A DNA stretch of 64,000 bases. Source: an uncultured Mucilaginibacter sp. (GTDB lineage Bacteria > Bacteroidota > Bacteroidia > Sphingobacteriales > Sphingobacteriaceae). The stretch is taken from NCBI GenBank assembly GCA_913775265.1, contig CAJYJH010000054.1, forward strand, positions 1 to 64,000, given 5' to 3'. The notes beneath the pieces were generated by a model, which did not search any database, was not told where the DNA came from, and was given only the letters and a program-made list of their open reading frames with translations. Below, piece after piece: positions 1 to 8,850 of the stretch (position 1 is the stretch's first letter; every line of letters begins with the position of its first letter). A program made the position numbers and the translations under genes.

Positions 1-1413
1 GTGAATGTAGCTCAGATAAATAGGAAGTAACTTGAATGCCTCAGGGCTTTTGTTACGTTGATAAGCCATTAAAGCCATAATCAAGGCACGTGAGTTATCA
101 TCCAAGCAATAACCTTCTTTCAGGTTCGGAATGCCATATTTGGCATGTTGAACAATACCTGTATCATCAGTTAAGCGTAACACGTGTGCCAAGTTAAAAG
201 CTGGCATAATCTCAGGATCAACAATACTGTTACGTAAAATTTTATCTCTGAAATCATGGCGGCTGCAAGATTCCTGAGCTACTTTAATATACTCAGAGCC
301 AACTACAGGCCAGCGCAAGTGCAAACCGTACTCATAAGCATTCTCTTTAATTTCTTGAAGCTTATCTTCGTTATCCAGTAAATCGTTTACTGTATCAGCT
401 AATGACTCTGCGTCTTTGAAATCAAATAAGCGGCCACGGTTGTCATCTAATAATTCAGTAGCATGCCAGTAAGGAGTAGACACTACCGCAGCACCCGAAC
501 CAACTGCGTATGATAATGTACCGCTGGTAATTTGCGCTTCGTTCAAATACGGAGTAACATAAACGGTGGCAGCTGTCAGATAATTAATTAGCTCTTCCTC
601 AGTTACAAATTTATTAATGAACGCCAAGTTATTAGATACCTTTAATTGAGCAGCCAATGATTTTAAGTACTCGCGGTATTCTTCGCCCGAGTGTTTAACC
701 ACACCTGGATGAGTGTTACCTAACACTACGTACATCACATCCGGATGCTTAGCCACAATTTTAGGTAAAGCTTTTACCACTACCTCTAAACCTTTATTAC
801 GGCTAATTAAACCGAAAGTAAGCAGTACTTTTTTATTTTTAAATGAGCTTATGCTTTTTACCGGGTTAACCTCGGGCTGTTCTAGATCAGGCACGCCGTG
901 CTCAATGATTTGAATTTTTTCTGCAGGGATATCATAGATGGTAGTCAAAAACTCCACTGCACGTTTGCTCATTACCACAATTTTAGAGGACTGCTCGGCA
1001 ATTTCTCTTACAATAATACGCTGTACATAGCTTGGCTCGCGTAATACTGTGTGTAAAATAGAAATTAAAGGCTTTTCTAAACGGTTAAGCAAAGGCAGGA
1101 TGTATATGCCGCTCTCGCCACCATAAATACCAAACTCGTGCTCTAATATACACACGTCTGCATCGCTGGTATTTATGAAGTTAGCAGCTCTGATATAGTC
1201 CTTTTGGTGGTTTTGCCGTATCACATACTTAACCTCCTGCGGATACTCATACTCCTGCAAGTTAACCGAGTCATTTACGGCTACCACAAAACCACCTTCC
1301 GAAAGAGATTTTCGGTTAGGGTAGTTAGCATTGATAGCACGCATCAGGCTTTGGTTAAAAGTTGCAATTCCGCATTCGCGGGGTGGATAGGTGGAGATAT
1401 AGGCAATTTTCAT
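1..1413 (-). CDS. Glycosyltransferase family 4 protein, partial (3' end outside window)
   Basis: The frame is open from the ATG at 1411-1413 to the left edge, giving 471 visible residues. It starts MKIAYISTYPPRECGIATFN, the usual start of a GT-B fold glycosyltransferase. A second Rossmann half follows, with GLISRNKGLE near residue 195 and a sugar-nucleotide-site-like stretch (PYLNEAQITSGTLSYAVGSG) near 290. After about residue 400 the protein continues into a helical region with the motif YCLDDNSRALIMAL, suggesting a fused C-terminal alpha/alpha-toroid domain. It is probably a cytosolic transferase of a sugar from a nucleotide donor; donor and acceptor cannot be told. The family is clear, the exact product is not. 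Confidence 0.85.
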   Translation of the reverse strand, partial: MKIAYISTYPPRECGIATFNQSLMRAINANYPNRKSLSEGGFVVAVNDSVNLQEYEYPQEVKYVIRQNHQKDYIRAANFINTSDADVCILEHEFGIYGGESGIYILPLLNRLEKPLISILHTVLREPSYVQRIIVREIAEQSSKIVVMSKRAVEFLTTIYDIPAEKIQIIEHGVPDLEQPEVNPVKSISSFKNKKVLLTFGLISRNKGLEVVVKALPKIVAKHPDVMYVVLGNTHPGVVKHSGEEYREYLKSLAAQLKVSNNLAFINKFVTEEELINYLTAATVYVTPYLNEAQITSGTLSYAVGSGAAVVSTPYWHATELLDDNRGRLFDFKDAESLADTVNDLLDNEDKLQEIKENAYEYGLHLRWPVVGSEYIKVAQESCSRHDFRDKILRNSIVDPEIMPAFNLAHVLRLTDDTGIVQHAKYGIPNLKEGYCLDDNSRALIMALMAYQRNKSPEAFKLLPIYLSYIH

Positions 1414-1720
1414 TTTTATAATATATTATAGGAGATGTTGTATAATAATGTTAGTGTAAGAACGGTTAAGTTAATACTTTTAATACACATAGGTGCATAT
1501 TAATTAGAACACTCTGACCTGTAAACAGATGATTTTTATGCTTTGTTCTAATATTGTATTAAACCATGGCGATTAGTACATAAACCATACCAATTAATTT
1601 TTTATTGGTGTGTTCGATACACTAAGTATCAGGAATGGAGTTGCAGTTTTATTTTGTAAGGATATAAAATCCTATACTAATAAAAGTTTAAAAAATCGTA
1701 CGGAAAAAAATGGCTTTTAT
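1414..1720. other. Intergenic region, AT-rich
   Basis: This gap lies between the start of the glycosyltransferase and the end of the aminotransferase, both on the minus strand. It holds a 14-bp perfect AT-only palindrome (TATAATATATTATA, 1417-1430) just upstream of the glycosyltransferase start. A weak 9-bp inverted repeat near 1587-1611 lacks a U tract. No convincing gene or RNA was seen. Confidence 0.5.
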
Positions 1721-2908
1721 TTAAACTGATTGATTAACAGCATGTAAGATCACCTTACATGCATGTCTTATTTGCTCGTTGGTGATGATGAGCGGAGGGG
1801 CAATCCGCATGGCATTACTGCAATGTAAAAACCAATCGGTAATCACGCCTTGTGCTATACAGTGGTCTATTATCCTTTTGTTAAGTTCAAATGATTCAAA
1901 CTCTACAGCCAGCATTAAACCTTTACCCCGTATATCTTTTATGGCAGGGTGTACTAAAAGCTGTTTAATAAGCGCCTCTTTAGCCGCTACGCTTTCTATT
2001 AGGTTGTTGTTAAGTATTACCTCCAACGATGCCAAACCTGATGCGCAGCATACCGGATGCCCGCCAAAAGTGGTAAGGTGGCCCAGTATCGGGTTATTTT
2101 TAAGGGCTCCCATAATTTCGCTTGAGGCGATGAATGCTCCTAATGGCATACCGCCTCCTAAAGCTTTGCCTAAAACCAATATGTCAGGCTCAATACCAAA
2201 ATGTTCAAAGGCAAACAACTTGCCGGTACGGCCAAAGGCCGTTTGATTTTCATCTAAAATAAGCAAGGTGCCGGTTTGGGAACACCGGTCGCGTAAGGCT
2301 TGCATATAAGCTCCGTCAGGCACACGTATGCCAGCCTCGCCCTGTATGGTTTCTAAAACCACACAAGCCGTTTCTTCGGTAATGTAATCTAAATCGTGGT
2401 GGTTATTAAATTGGATGAAACTGACACCTGGAAGCAGCGGGCGATAGGCTTGTTTAAATTCCTCATTGCCCATAATACTTAATGCACCTTGTGTACTGCC
2501 ATGGTAAGAGTTATGGCAGGAAATGATATGCTGACGGCCGGTATAGCGTTTAGCCAATTTCATGGCACCTTCAATAGCTTCGGTGCCCGAGTTAGTAAAA
2601 TAGACAGATTGCAGTTGAGCCGGCAAGAGTGAGGTTAGCTTTTCGGCAAAGCGCACCTGCGGTGTTTGTACATACTCGCCGTACACCATCAGGTGCATGT
2701 ATTTATCCAACTGGTCTTTGATGGTACTGATTACCTCCGGGTGGCTGTGGCCAATATTGCTTACTCCAATGCCCGAAATCAAATCCAGGTTAGGTTTGCC
2801 CTCCATGTCGTACATGTATACACCTTCGGCCCGCTCAAACTCCAGCATCAAAGGGAAGTCGGTGGTTTGTGCGTTGTTTGCTAAAAATAATTGACGAAGG
2901 CTTAACAT
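1721..2908 (-). CDS. Class III (PLP-dependent) aminotransferase
   Basis: The 395-residue product matches the acetylornithine/ornithine-type class III aminotransferase family in length and motifs. These are SGIGVSNIGHSHPEV near residue 45, NSGTEAIEGAMKLA at 106-119, the Asp-Glu pair at 219-220, and GKALGGGMPLGAF with Lys248 as the likely PLP Schiff-base residue. It would be a cytosolic fold-type I enzyme moving an amino group between an omega- or alpha-amino donor and a keto acid. The segment after the Asp-Glu pair reads NQTAFGRTG where most relatives have VQTGFGRTG. The gene stands alone, just downstream of the sigma operon's terminator. The exact substrate cannot be assigned. Confidence 0.9.
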   Translation of the reverse strand: MLSLRQLFLANNAQTTDFPLMLEFERAEGVYMYDMEGKPNLDLISGIGVSNIGHSHPEVISTIKDQLDKYMHLMVYGEYVQTPQVRFAEKLTSLLPAQLQSVYFTNSGTEAIEGAMKLAKRYTGRQHIISCHNSYHGSTQGALSIMGNEEFKQAYRPLLPGVSFIQFNNHHDLDYITEETACVVLETIQGEAGIRVPDGAYMQALRDRCSQTGTLLILDENQTAFGRTGKLFAFEHFGIEPDILVLGKALGGGMPLGAFIASSEIMGALKNNPILGHLTTFGGHPVCCASGLASLEVILNNNLIESVAAKEALIKQLLVHPAIKDIRGKGLMLAVEFESFELNKRIIDHCIAQGVITDWFLHCSNAMRIAPPLIITNEQIRHACKVILHAVNQSV

Positions 2909-2924
2909 AGCGCAAAAATAACAA

Positions 2925-2950
2925 AGGCCCGACAGTTTAATGTCAGGCCT
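2925..2950 (-). terminator. Rho-independent terminator of the sigma operon
   Basis: A 10-bp inverted repeat with one mismatch (AGGCCCGACA / TGTCAGGCCT, 6-nt loop) lies 22 bp past the stop of the Spy-like gene. On the minus strand it is followed by a T-rich run. Confidence 0.7.
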
Positions 2951-2972
2951 GTATTATTTTATATAATCGCAG

Positions 2973-3446
2973 TTATTGTCCGTCGGGAGTACCGCGTTCG
3001 CCATAGATTTTAATTAACTCATCGGTAAACTCACGCTCGCTGCGACTAATTAAACTTACCTTAGCTGGCGGCAGAATTTTAGAGAACTCCTGGTTGTACT
3101 TGCGTTTGATATCAACCATTTGCTGCTCATAATAGATATCTTTTCTCGACTGATCACCGGAGCGATTATTAAGCATGTTCTGGCGTTTTAATTGCCGAAC
3201 AGCTGTCATTTCCTGGCTATACTGACGGTAAAGCGGCCAAAATTTTTCTGCTTCATCATCCGTCAAATCCAACTGCCGGGCCACGTAGTTCTCTTTAGCT
3301 GCTTCTATTTTACGGTAAGGCGAGCCCCCGTTGCGTTGCTGAAAACTGCGCTGATTGCTTCTGAAAGACGCTGGCGGCTGGCTGTAGGATTCTATCCCTG
3401 CAAAAACCAGTAAGCCAAATACAATATATTTTAATAGTGTGTTCAT
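2973..3446 (-). CDS. Small exported Spy/CpxP-like protein of the sigma operon
   Basis: The 157-residue product starts with a hydrophobic signal peptide (to about residue 22, SYSQPP), so it is probably periplasmic. The core motif is LDLTDDEAEKFWPLYRQYSQEM (broken here for length after FWPLYRQ), followed by a charged helical stretch and KILPPAKVSLI. This is the pattern of small helical Bacteroidota proteins often found next to ECF sigma factors and distantly like Spy/CpxP stress proteins. It is third in an operon with the sigma factor and the anti-sigma-like gene, 9 bp behind the latter. A part in envelope-stress sensing is inferred. Confidence 0.7.
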   Translation of the reverse strand: MNTLLKYIVFGLLVFAGIESYSQPPASFRSNQRSFQQRNGGSPYRKIEAAKENYVARQLDLTDDEAEKFWPLYRQYSQEMTAVRQLKRQNMLNNRSGDQSRKDIYYEQQMVDIKRKYNQEFSKILPPAKVSLISRSEREFTDELIKIYGERGTPDGQ

Positions 3447-3455
3447 TAGTGTTTG

Positions 3456-4385
3456 TTATTGTGCATCCACATAATCCTGAATTGCAGCTCTTAAAGCATC
3501 ATCATCAAGCTGGGTAGCATCTGCAATAACGGTGCGCTCAGTTTCAGTAGCATCTGACTGTGTTTCTAAATAGCTTCTCAAATCATCAGACGACACTTCA
3601 GACAATTCTTTGTGCAAGTAAGAATGATTTGATGGCGCAACATCCTGTTTAATATAAACTGCCAGGCCAACTATGATAGCTAAACAAGCTGCCGAAGCAT
3701 ACTTAAATGCTGCACTTGATATCAGCTTACGAACTACGCCACGTTGCGAAGGCATTTGTATTACCTTAGCCTCCTGCTGTTCTGCAGTTTGGCTCAGGAT
3801 GTTTTGCTGCAGGTTAGCAAAGTAACCTTCGGGCACTTCAAAAGCGGTGCTTTCAGAACCAATAGTTTCTTCAAGAGCTATTCGGCTTTGTATGTTACTG
3901 CTTAGTTCATCAAAATATCCTTGTGGCACAGTAAAGCTTTCCAGTTCGCCGGCTAAAGCTTCCTCAAGCGCTATGCGGCTTTGTATCTGGTTGGTCAGGT
4001 TATCAAAATAACCTTCGGGTACATTAAAACTTTCAGTCTCGTTTTGTACAGCCTCTTCAATGGCTATACGGCTTTGTATATTGCTGCTTAATTCGTCAAA
4101 ATAATTAGCCGGAACTGACATTGGCTCACTATCTAATGCAGCTGCCTCTTCAATTGTTATACGACTTTGTATGTTGTTGCTTAATTCAGTAAAATAGTTT
4201 TCCGGCACGGTAAAGGCCCCCAAAGGGTTGGCTTCTTTCAGTTGTTCCAGATGTACGCCTGATATAATCCGCTCGCTTAGGTCATCAAAGTAGGCTTCGG
4301 GCACGTCAAAGGGGTTACCTTGCGGTAACATTTGACGCCAGGAGTCATCCTCGGGCCATTCTTTATGTTCTATATCGATTTTCAT
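3456..4385 (-). CDS. Membrane protein with six VPxxYFxxL repeats; probable anti-sigma factor
   Basis: The 309-residue product has one predicted membrane segment at about residues 228-247. A soluble N-terminal region of some 220 residues precedes it and a 60-residue acidic tail follows. The N-terminal part carries six copies of VPxxYFxxL at residues 28, 60, 91, 122, 153 and 184, spaced 31-32 residues apart. Each copy after the first is followed by a helix such as NIQSRIALEE. The gene lies 50 bp behind an ECF sigma factor, the usual place of an anti-sigma factor. No zinc-finger anti-sigma motif (HxxxCxxC) is present, so sigma binding through the repeats is inferred. The repeat expansion is unusual. 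Confidence 0.75.
   Translation of the reverse strand: MKIDIEHKEWPEDDSWRQMLPQGNPFDVPEAYFDDLSERIISGVHLEQLKEANPLGAFTVPENYFTELSNNIQSRITIEEAAALDSEPMSVPANYFDELSSNIQSRIAIEEAVQNETESFNVPEGYFDNLTNQIQSRIALEEALAGELESFTVPQGYFDELSSNIQSRIALEETIGSESTAFEVPEGYFANLQQNILSQTAEQQEAKVIQMPSQRGVVRKLISSAAFKYASAACLAIIVGLAVYIKQDVAPSNHSYLHKELSEVSSDDLRSYLETQSDATETERTVIADATQLDDDALRAAIQDYVDAQ
3810..4304 (-). repeat. Six in-frame repeats of about 93 bp
   Basis: These are the coding repeats of the anti-sigma-like gene, each 31-32 codons long. Near-identical stretches such as CGGCTTTGTAT recur on the plus strand at the same spacing, pointing to tandem duplication followed by divergence. Confidence 0.8.
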
Positions 4386-4435
4386 ATCTTACGTTAGATG
4401 AAATTAAAACAATAAGGTTTAAAATAAAAATCAAA

Positions 4436-4990
4436 TTAATCGTTCGACGTTAAGTAGGCTTCAATCTTTTTCACGGCCAGGTGAAAAGATGCTTTTAATG
4501 CTCCTACACTCGTCCCTAACACTTCCGACATCTCTTCATACTTCATATCATCGTAATACTTCATATTAAAAACCAAACGTTGTTTATCCGGCAAAGTAAG
4601 TAAAGCACGTTGTAGCTTTAACTGTATTTTGTCGCCGCTCAAATAACTCGAATCAGCCAGAGTATCGGCCAGTTCATAAGATACATCATCGAGCGGTATA
4701 TTATTCTTTTGCTTCTTTTTATTCAAAAATGTAATGCACTCATTAGTGGCAATCCGGTACATCCAGGTATACAGCTGTGCATCGCTCCTAAAGCCTGGCA
4801 GGTTTTTCCATATTTTCACAAATATATCCTGCACCAGGTCGTCGGCATCGTCATGGTCTATCACCATGCGGCGCACATGCCAGTATATTTTTTGCTGATA
4901 TTTTTTCAGCAATAAGTTAAAAGCTTCGTTCCGGGTACGTTCGTCCTGAAATTTGCTGAGTATCTCGGTATCACTAACGGATGCTGACAT
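4436..4990 (-). CDS. RNA polymerase ECF sigma-70 factor
   Basis: The 184-residue product has the two-domain layout of an ECF sigma factor. Region 2 lies near residues 25-95 (DDADDLVQDIFVKIWKNL, then YTWMYRIATNECI). Region 4 lies near 130-182 (LPDKQRLVFNMKYYDDMKYE, then a helix-turn-helix LGTSVGALKASFH). It directs RNA polymerase to a small regulon, usually in response to an envelope signal. It is the first gene of a three-gene minus-strand operon with the repeat-bearing membrane protein and the Spy-like protein, so its activity is probably controlled by the former. Family assignment is firm; the signal and target genes are unknown. Confidence 0.93.
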   Translation of the reverse strand: MSASVSDTEILSKFQDERTRNEAFNLLLKKYQQKIYWHVRRMVIDHDDADDLVQDIFVKIWKNLPGFRSDAQLYTWMYRIATNECITFLNKKKQKNNIPLDDVSYELADTLADSSYLSGDKIQLKLQRALLTLPDKQRLVFNMKYYDDMKYEEMSEVLGTSVGALKASFHLAVKKIEAYLTSND

Positions 4991-5091
4991 CTATTCTATC
5001 TGTCTATTTGATAATTTATAGCCGCTTAGGTTTAACCGCTGGCCATGTTTAATATAAGCTAAAGTAATTAATTGTTTGCAAACTTGCCACT

Positions 5092-5556
5092 TCAGGCCTT
5101 TAACAGGTCGAGCACCTGCTGCGACGAATTTTTGGTATCTACTTTAGTAATAATGTGGCTGATTACACCATTGGCATCAATAATAAAGGTAGTGCGCTGG
5201 GTACCCATATACTTTTTACCGTACATGTTTTTCTCTACCCAAACGCCATAGTTGTTCACAATCTGCTGGTCGTGGTCGGCAATTAAAGTAAAGGGCAAGC
5301 TATATTTACTCTCAAATTTTTTGTGAGATTTCTCATCGTCAGTACTTACACCGATTACTTCATAACCTTGCGATTGCAGATACTCGTAATTGTCTCTAAA
5401 ATCGCAAGCTTCGGCGGTACAACCCGGTGTATCGTCTTTAGGGTAAAAATATAACACTACCGTTTTGCCGTGGTAATCGGTCAGTGATACGGTTTCGCCG
5501 TTTTGATCTTTGGCGGTAAATTCAGGAGCTTTGTCGCCTTCTTTTAATGTTGCCAT
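5092..5556 (-). CDS. bcp: Thioredoxin-dependent thiol peroxidase (Bcp/PrxQ peroxiredoxin)
   Basis: The 154-residue product is the usual length for the Bcp/PrxQ family. The peroxidatic cysteine is Cys46 in DDTPGCTAE, and Cys51 five residues on is the typical resolving cysteine. The thioredoxin fold is visible as VVLYFYPK before the active site and as RTTFIIDANG near residue 122. It reduces hydrogen and organic peroxides in the cytosol with electrons from thioredoxin. The start follows the M23 peptidase stop by 16 bp in minus-strand order, so it may lead a short operon reading away from that gene. Confidence 0.95.
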   Translation of the reverse strand: MATLKEGDKAPEFTAKDQNGETVSLTDYHGKTVVLYFYPKDDTPGCTAEACDFRDNYEYLQSQGYEVIGVSTDDEKSHKKFESKYSLPFTLIADHDQQIVNNYGVWVEKNMYGKKYMGTQRTTFIIDANGVISHIITKVDTKNSSQQVLDLLKA

Positions 5557-5572
5557 GTTATAAATAGGTTAA

Positions 5573-7285
5573 TTAGCGATTAAAGGTTGCTGTATAAGTT
5601 GATGTGTTGTCTTTACCATCGGTAACAGTAAAATTAAACTGGTGTTCGCCGCTACCAATGTTGTCATCAAAGGTATATCTAAATACACGGGTTTTATAAT
5701 CTTGTTCTAATAAAACCCACTTCCCGTCAATCTCGGCCCGGTATGATTTAATGCCCGATAGGTTATCGCTTGCCCTGAGCATGATACTACGCACGGCAGC
5801 TAAATTACTACCGTTACGAATGTTGATAGGCGTAATTACCGGTGCCAAGGTATCAACCCGGATGTAAAAATCGCCGAAGGCAGCAGGTTTGGCTTTTACA
5901 TAGCCGTCCTGGTAAATACCGCCTACTGAACCGCTTGCAGCGTTTACGATAACGGCTTTGCCGGCCAGGCTGCCTATACTCACATTAGGCTTGATCCATA
6001 AGTCGTAATTGGCATGTATGGGTGTGTATTTGTTGTGGATGCGATGGGTGGCAGAATAGGTGCCGGGTTTTTGCGGCAGCAGGCTGTACATAAAATCAAC
6101 ATCATCATACAAATTACCAGGTGTAACAACCACTTTAACCGGTCCATTATTATACTCGTTACGTTGATCGTATCTAAAACGGGTGCCGGCAAAGGTTGCC
6201 ACCGGCCGATCTTTAGGGATGCTTGATTGCACTTTAAGTTTTAACGAAGAAGTATTGCCGGCAATGTCTTTAACTAAATACTCCACGTCGTGTTGAAGAG
6301 TATCGTTAAAAGTCATAACGCCGCGGTTTTCAGATTGGGGGTAAAGCGAGATATGACTTCCCGGAGGAATAAAGCACTTTTGTATCCACCGGCGCGATCT
6401 CAAATACTCGGGATAATCAATGTAACCGTTGATGGCATGGGTCTGGTCGAAGGCAAAGCGTTCGACGGCAAAAGTATACACCGTTCGGCCATCCAGCTTG
6501 AGCTCTAAAGAGTAAATGCCATTATGGTTAACCGACGAACTGTTTTGATCATAAGCGGTGATGCCAAAGCCAATCTCGCCACTCAGGTTAAGCGTTTGTG
6601 GTTGGGTAAGCCGATAGCTACCGCCCGAACCGGCAACAGCAAATGAGTTGCGCAGCGTGTTTTCGCTAAATGGTTTGCCATTTAAATGATAAATGCTTAT
6701 GCCGGTTATTGCCGGTGGTATCTGATCGGCTATGGTTAAGCCGAAAAGCTGCGGATTAATGGTTTCTTCAGTAAGTGAATCCCGAATCTCGAAATGCAGA
6801 TGCGGACCGCCTGATGCACCGGTATTACCGGATATGGCAATCAGTTGCCCTTTAGTTACCGGAAACTGAAAAGGCTGTAACCTAAAGTCAGTTTCAAAAG
6901 TTTCATGCTCATACTGATATTTGCGTACGGCCTGGGCCAGTTCAGGTATCAAATGATCTAAGTGTGCATAAACGGTAGTGTAGCCGTTAGGGTGCGTTAA
7001 ATATACCGCATTCCCAAAACCGCCCACTTGCACCCGTAGGCGGGATACATAACCATACATGGCTGCATGCACCGGATAGCCGGTACGTCGGTTAGTACGA
7101 AAATCGAGCCCTGAATGAAAGTGATTAGCACGCAACTCGCCGAAAGAGCCTGCCGTACTTGGCGGCAAATCTAACGGATATTGGAATACACCTTTAGGAT
7201 AAGTTTTGCTTTGAACAATATCCTGAGCTTTAAGGCTCAGCATCAAAACAAAAAGGCAGATGTAGCAAAAAAGTACTTTAACCAT
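5573..7285 (-). CDS. M23 family metallopeptidase
   Basis: The 570-residue product begins with a signal peptide (to about residue 20, SLKAQ) and is therefore exported. The LytM/M23 domain comes first: HFHSGLDFR gives zinc ligands His57 and Asp61, YAHLDHL gives His108, and GPHLHFEIRD gives the third ligand His164. The remaining 400 residues are beta-rich and end in an Ig-like region (residues about 480-570). M23 enzymes cut peptidoglycan cross-bridges or act as divisome/elongation regulators when degenerate. All zinc ligands are present here, so an active endopeptidase is likely. It sits 6 bp from the FAH-family gene on the same strand. Confidence 0.9.
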   Translation of the reverse strand: MVKVLFCYICLFVLMLSLKAQDIVQSKTYPKGVFQYPLDLPPSTAGSFGELRANHFHSGLDFRTNRRTGYPVHAAMYGYVSRLRVQVGGFGNAVYLTHPNGYTTVYAHLDHLIPELAQAVRKYQYEHETFETDFRLQPFQFPVTKGQLIAISGNTGASGGPHLHFEIRDSLTEETINPQLFGLTIADQIPPAITGISIYHLNGKPFSENTLRNSFAVAGSGGSYRLTQPQTLNLSGEIGFGITAYDQNSSSVNHNGIYSLELKLDGRTVYTFAVERFAFDQTHAINGYIDYPEYLRSRRWIQKCFIPPGSHISLYPQSENRGVMTFNDTLQHDVEYLVKDIAGNTSSLKLKVQSSIPKDRPVATFAGTRFRYDQRNEYNNGPVKVVVTPGNLYDDVDFMYSLLPQKPGTYSATHRIHNKYTPIHANYDLWIKPNVSIGSLAGKAVIVNAASGSVGGIYQDGYVKAKPAAFGDFYIRVDTLAPVITPINIRNGSNLAAVRSIMLRASDNLSGIKSYRAEIDGKWVLLEQDYKTRVFRYTFDDNIGSGEHQFNFTVTDGKDNTSTYTATFNR

Positions 7286-7291
7286 TCGCTA

Positions 7292-7903
7292 TTATTTAAC
7301 TTGGAAATCAAGTAATTTCTGACCCTGCAGATAGCCTTGCAAATGGTCGCCTGGTTTTACGGCCGACACACCTTCCGGCGTACCGGTAAAAATTAAATCG
7401 CCTTTTTTAAGCGTGATGTATTGCGATACAAAGGCAATGATTTTTTCGAATGAGAAAAGCAAATCTTTGGTGTTACCGTTCTGGCGGGTCTGGCCGTTTA
7501 CATCCAGCTTTAAATTGAGGTTGTATAAATTTTCAAACTGCGCTTTAGGCAAGAAATTGCTGATAGGAGCAGAACCATCAAAACCTTTTGCCAGTTCCCA
7601 AGGTAAGCCTTTTTCTTTGTGGCGGCTTTGTACGTCGCGCGCGGTAAAATCTATGCCTAAGCCAATCTCATCGTAATAGTCGGCTGCAAATTTTTCATTA
7701 ATGTGCTTGCCTTCTTTACAAATCTTCAGAACCAATTCGATTTCGTGATGTATATCTTCCGAAAAATCGGGGTGATAAAACGGCTTGTTATCTTTTAAAA
7801 GCGCCGTGTCGGGTTTCATAAAGATTACCGGTGTTGTCGGAACCGGATTATTTAATTCTTTAGCGTGTTCGGCGTAGTTACGGCCTATGGCAATAATTTT
7901 CAT
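7292..7903 (-). CDS. Fumarylacetoacetate hydrolase (FAH) family protein
   Basis: The 203-residue product is the short, single-domain form of the FAH superfamily. It shows the N-terminal IGRNYAEHAKEL motif, metal-binding acidic residues in IHHEIELVL (Glu54 and Glu56), GIDFTARDVQ near residue 85, and the C-terminal GDLIFTGTPEGV. Members are Mg-dependent cytosolic enzymes acting on acylpyruvates or oxaloacetate (hydrolysis, decarboxylation or tautomerisation). The substrate cannot be deduced from sequence alone. It precedes the M23 peptidase by 6 bp on the minus strand and probably shares its transcript. Confidence 0.9.
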   Translation of the reverse strand: MKIIAIGRNYAEHAKELNNPVPTTPVIFMKPDTALLKDNKPFYHPDFSEDIHHEIELVLKICKEGKHINEKFAADYYDEIGLGIDFTARDVQSRHKEKGLPWELAKGFDGSAPISNFLPKAQFENLYNLNLKLDVNGQTRQNGNTKDLLFSFEKIIAFVSQYITLKKGDLIFTGTPEGVSAVKPGDHLQGYLQGQKLLDFQVK

Positions 7904-8152
7904 AGCAAGGTTATGTAAAAGGCCAAATCTAATAAATATTTATTTTGACCTACGAGCCCAAACGTTGCTCCGGTTGGGAAAGTCAACACATAACAACAGC
8001 TTCAAAGCAAGTGTTTACTTAAATTTAAGTGCTGATAAACGGTGTGGATGGTTTTGAGCAAGTTAAGGTTTGTACAAATCACTATGTAGCCAACCTAATC
8101 ACGCTAAATTGTTACAAATAACTGGGGGCAAAAACAGGGGAAAGGCGTAAAA

Positions 8153-8653
8153 TTACAGGATAGTAACTCGCTTGATGATGGACTCGGTACCGGCGGTTAC
8201 TTTTAAAAAATAAAACCCACTGGTAAGGCGGTTGCTTTTTAAATCGTGTACCAGTTTTACCTCGCCGGTTTCCACACGGTCTGAATACAAGGTGGCCACG
8301 TTGTTGCCTAATACGTCCATCAATCTGATAGTAACGTTAGTATTGCGTGATACCATGTACTTCAGGTTCATTTGATCCACAATAGGATTAGGATAAACCT
8401 GTACATTACTCAGCAGCTTGTCGCTAGTAGTCTGCACCGCAGGCTTAACAGGCAAATAAGGCGAGGCCTTCAGTGGGGGTAGCGTACCTACGGTTAAGCC
8501 ATTTTTGAAATAAGACGTTTTTTTGTTTTTTTTATTAAAGATGGTATCGGCTTTAACGTATTTGCTGGTACCTAAAGTAAAGGCAAAGGATATTGCTATC
8601 GCTTGCGCAATAAAAATTATCCATAGAAATTTAAAAGTATATCTTTGCCCCAT
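8153..8653 (-). CDS. Small exported protein with a C-terminal T9SS type A sorting domain
   Basis: The 166-residue product has an N-terminal hydrophobic segment (residues about 8-27). From about residue 82 it carries a type A sorting domain: VQVYPNPIVDQMNLKY, a middle MDVLGNNVATLY, and the end SGFYFLKVTAGTESIIKRVTIL (second motif broken here after FYFLKVTA). Such domains direct proteins to the type IX secretion system. Only about 50 residues lie between signal and sorting domain and they show no known fold, so this is almost a bare sorting domain. Its own function is unknown. Confidence 0.85.
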   Translation of the reverse strand: MGQRYTFKFLWIIFIAQAIAISFAFTLGTSKYVKADTIFNKKNKKTSYFKNGLTVGTLPPLKASPYLPVKPAVQTTSDKLLSNVQVYPNPIVDQMNLKYMVSRNTNVTIRLMDVLGNNVATLYSDRVETGEVKLVHDLKSNRLTSGFYFLKVTAGTESIIKRVTIL

Positions 8654-8850
8654 ATTACTTCGAGTTACAAAGGTACTAATAAAAGAAGTTAAACGTTACG
8701 ATGTAAAGATTTTACACTCAAATTTTAACAATTTTTAACAAAAATTGATTTTACAAGTTATACTTAAAATAACTTGTTTTTTGCAGGTAAACAGCCGGTT
8801 AAGCCGGTGCAACCGAGCATCATAATTTACAAACTTTTTTACAATTAAAA

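Noticed and set aside
1417-1430. 14-bp palindrome TATAATATATTATA before the glycosyltransferase start
   Set aside because: It is made only of A and T in an AT-rich gap, so chance is likely.
1779-2246. 155-codon plus-strand frame opposite the aminotransferase
   Set aside because: It is a shadow of a well-supported gene and its translation resembles no family.
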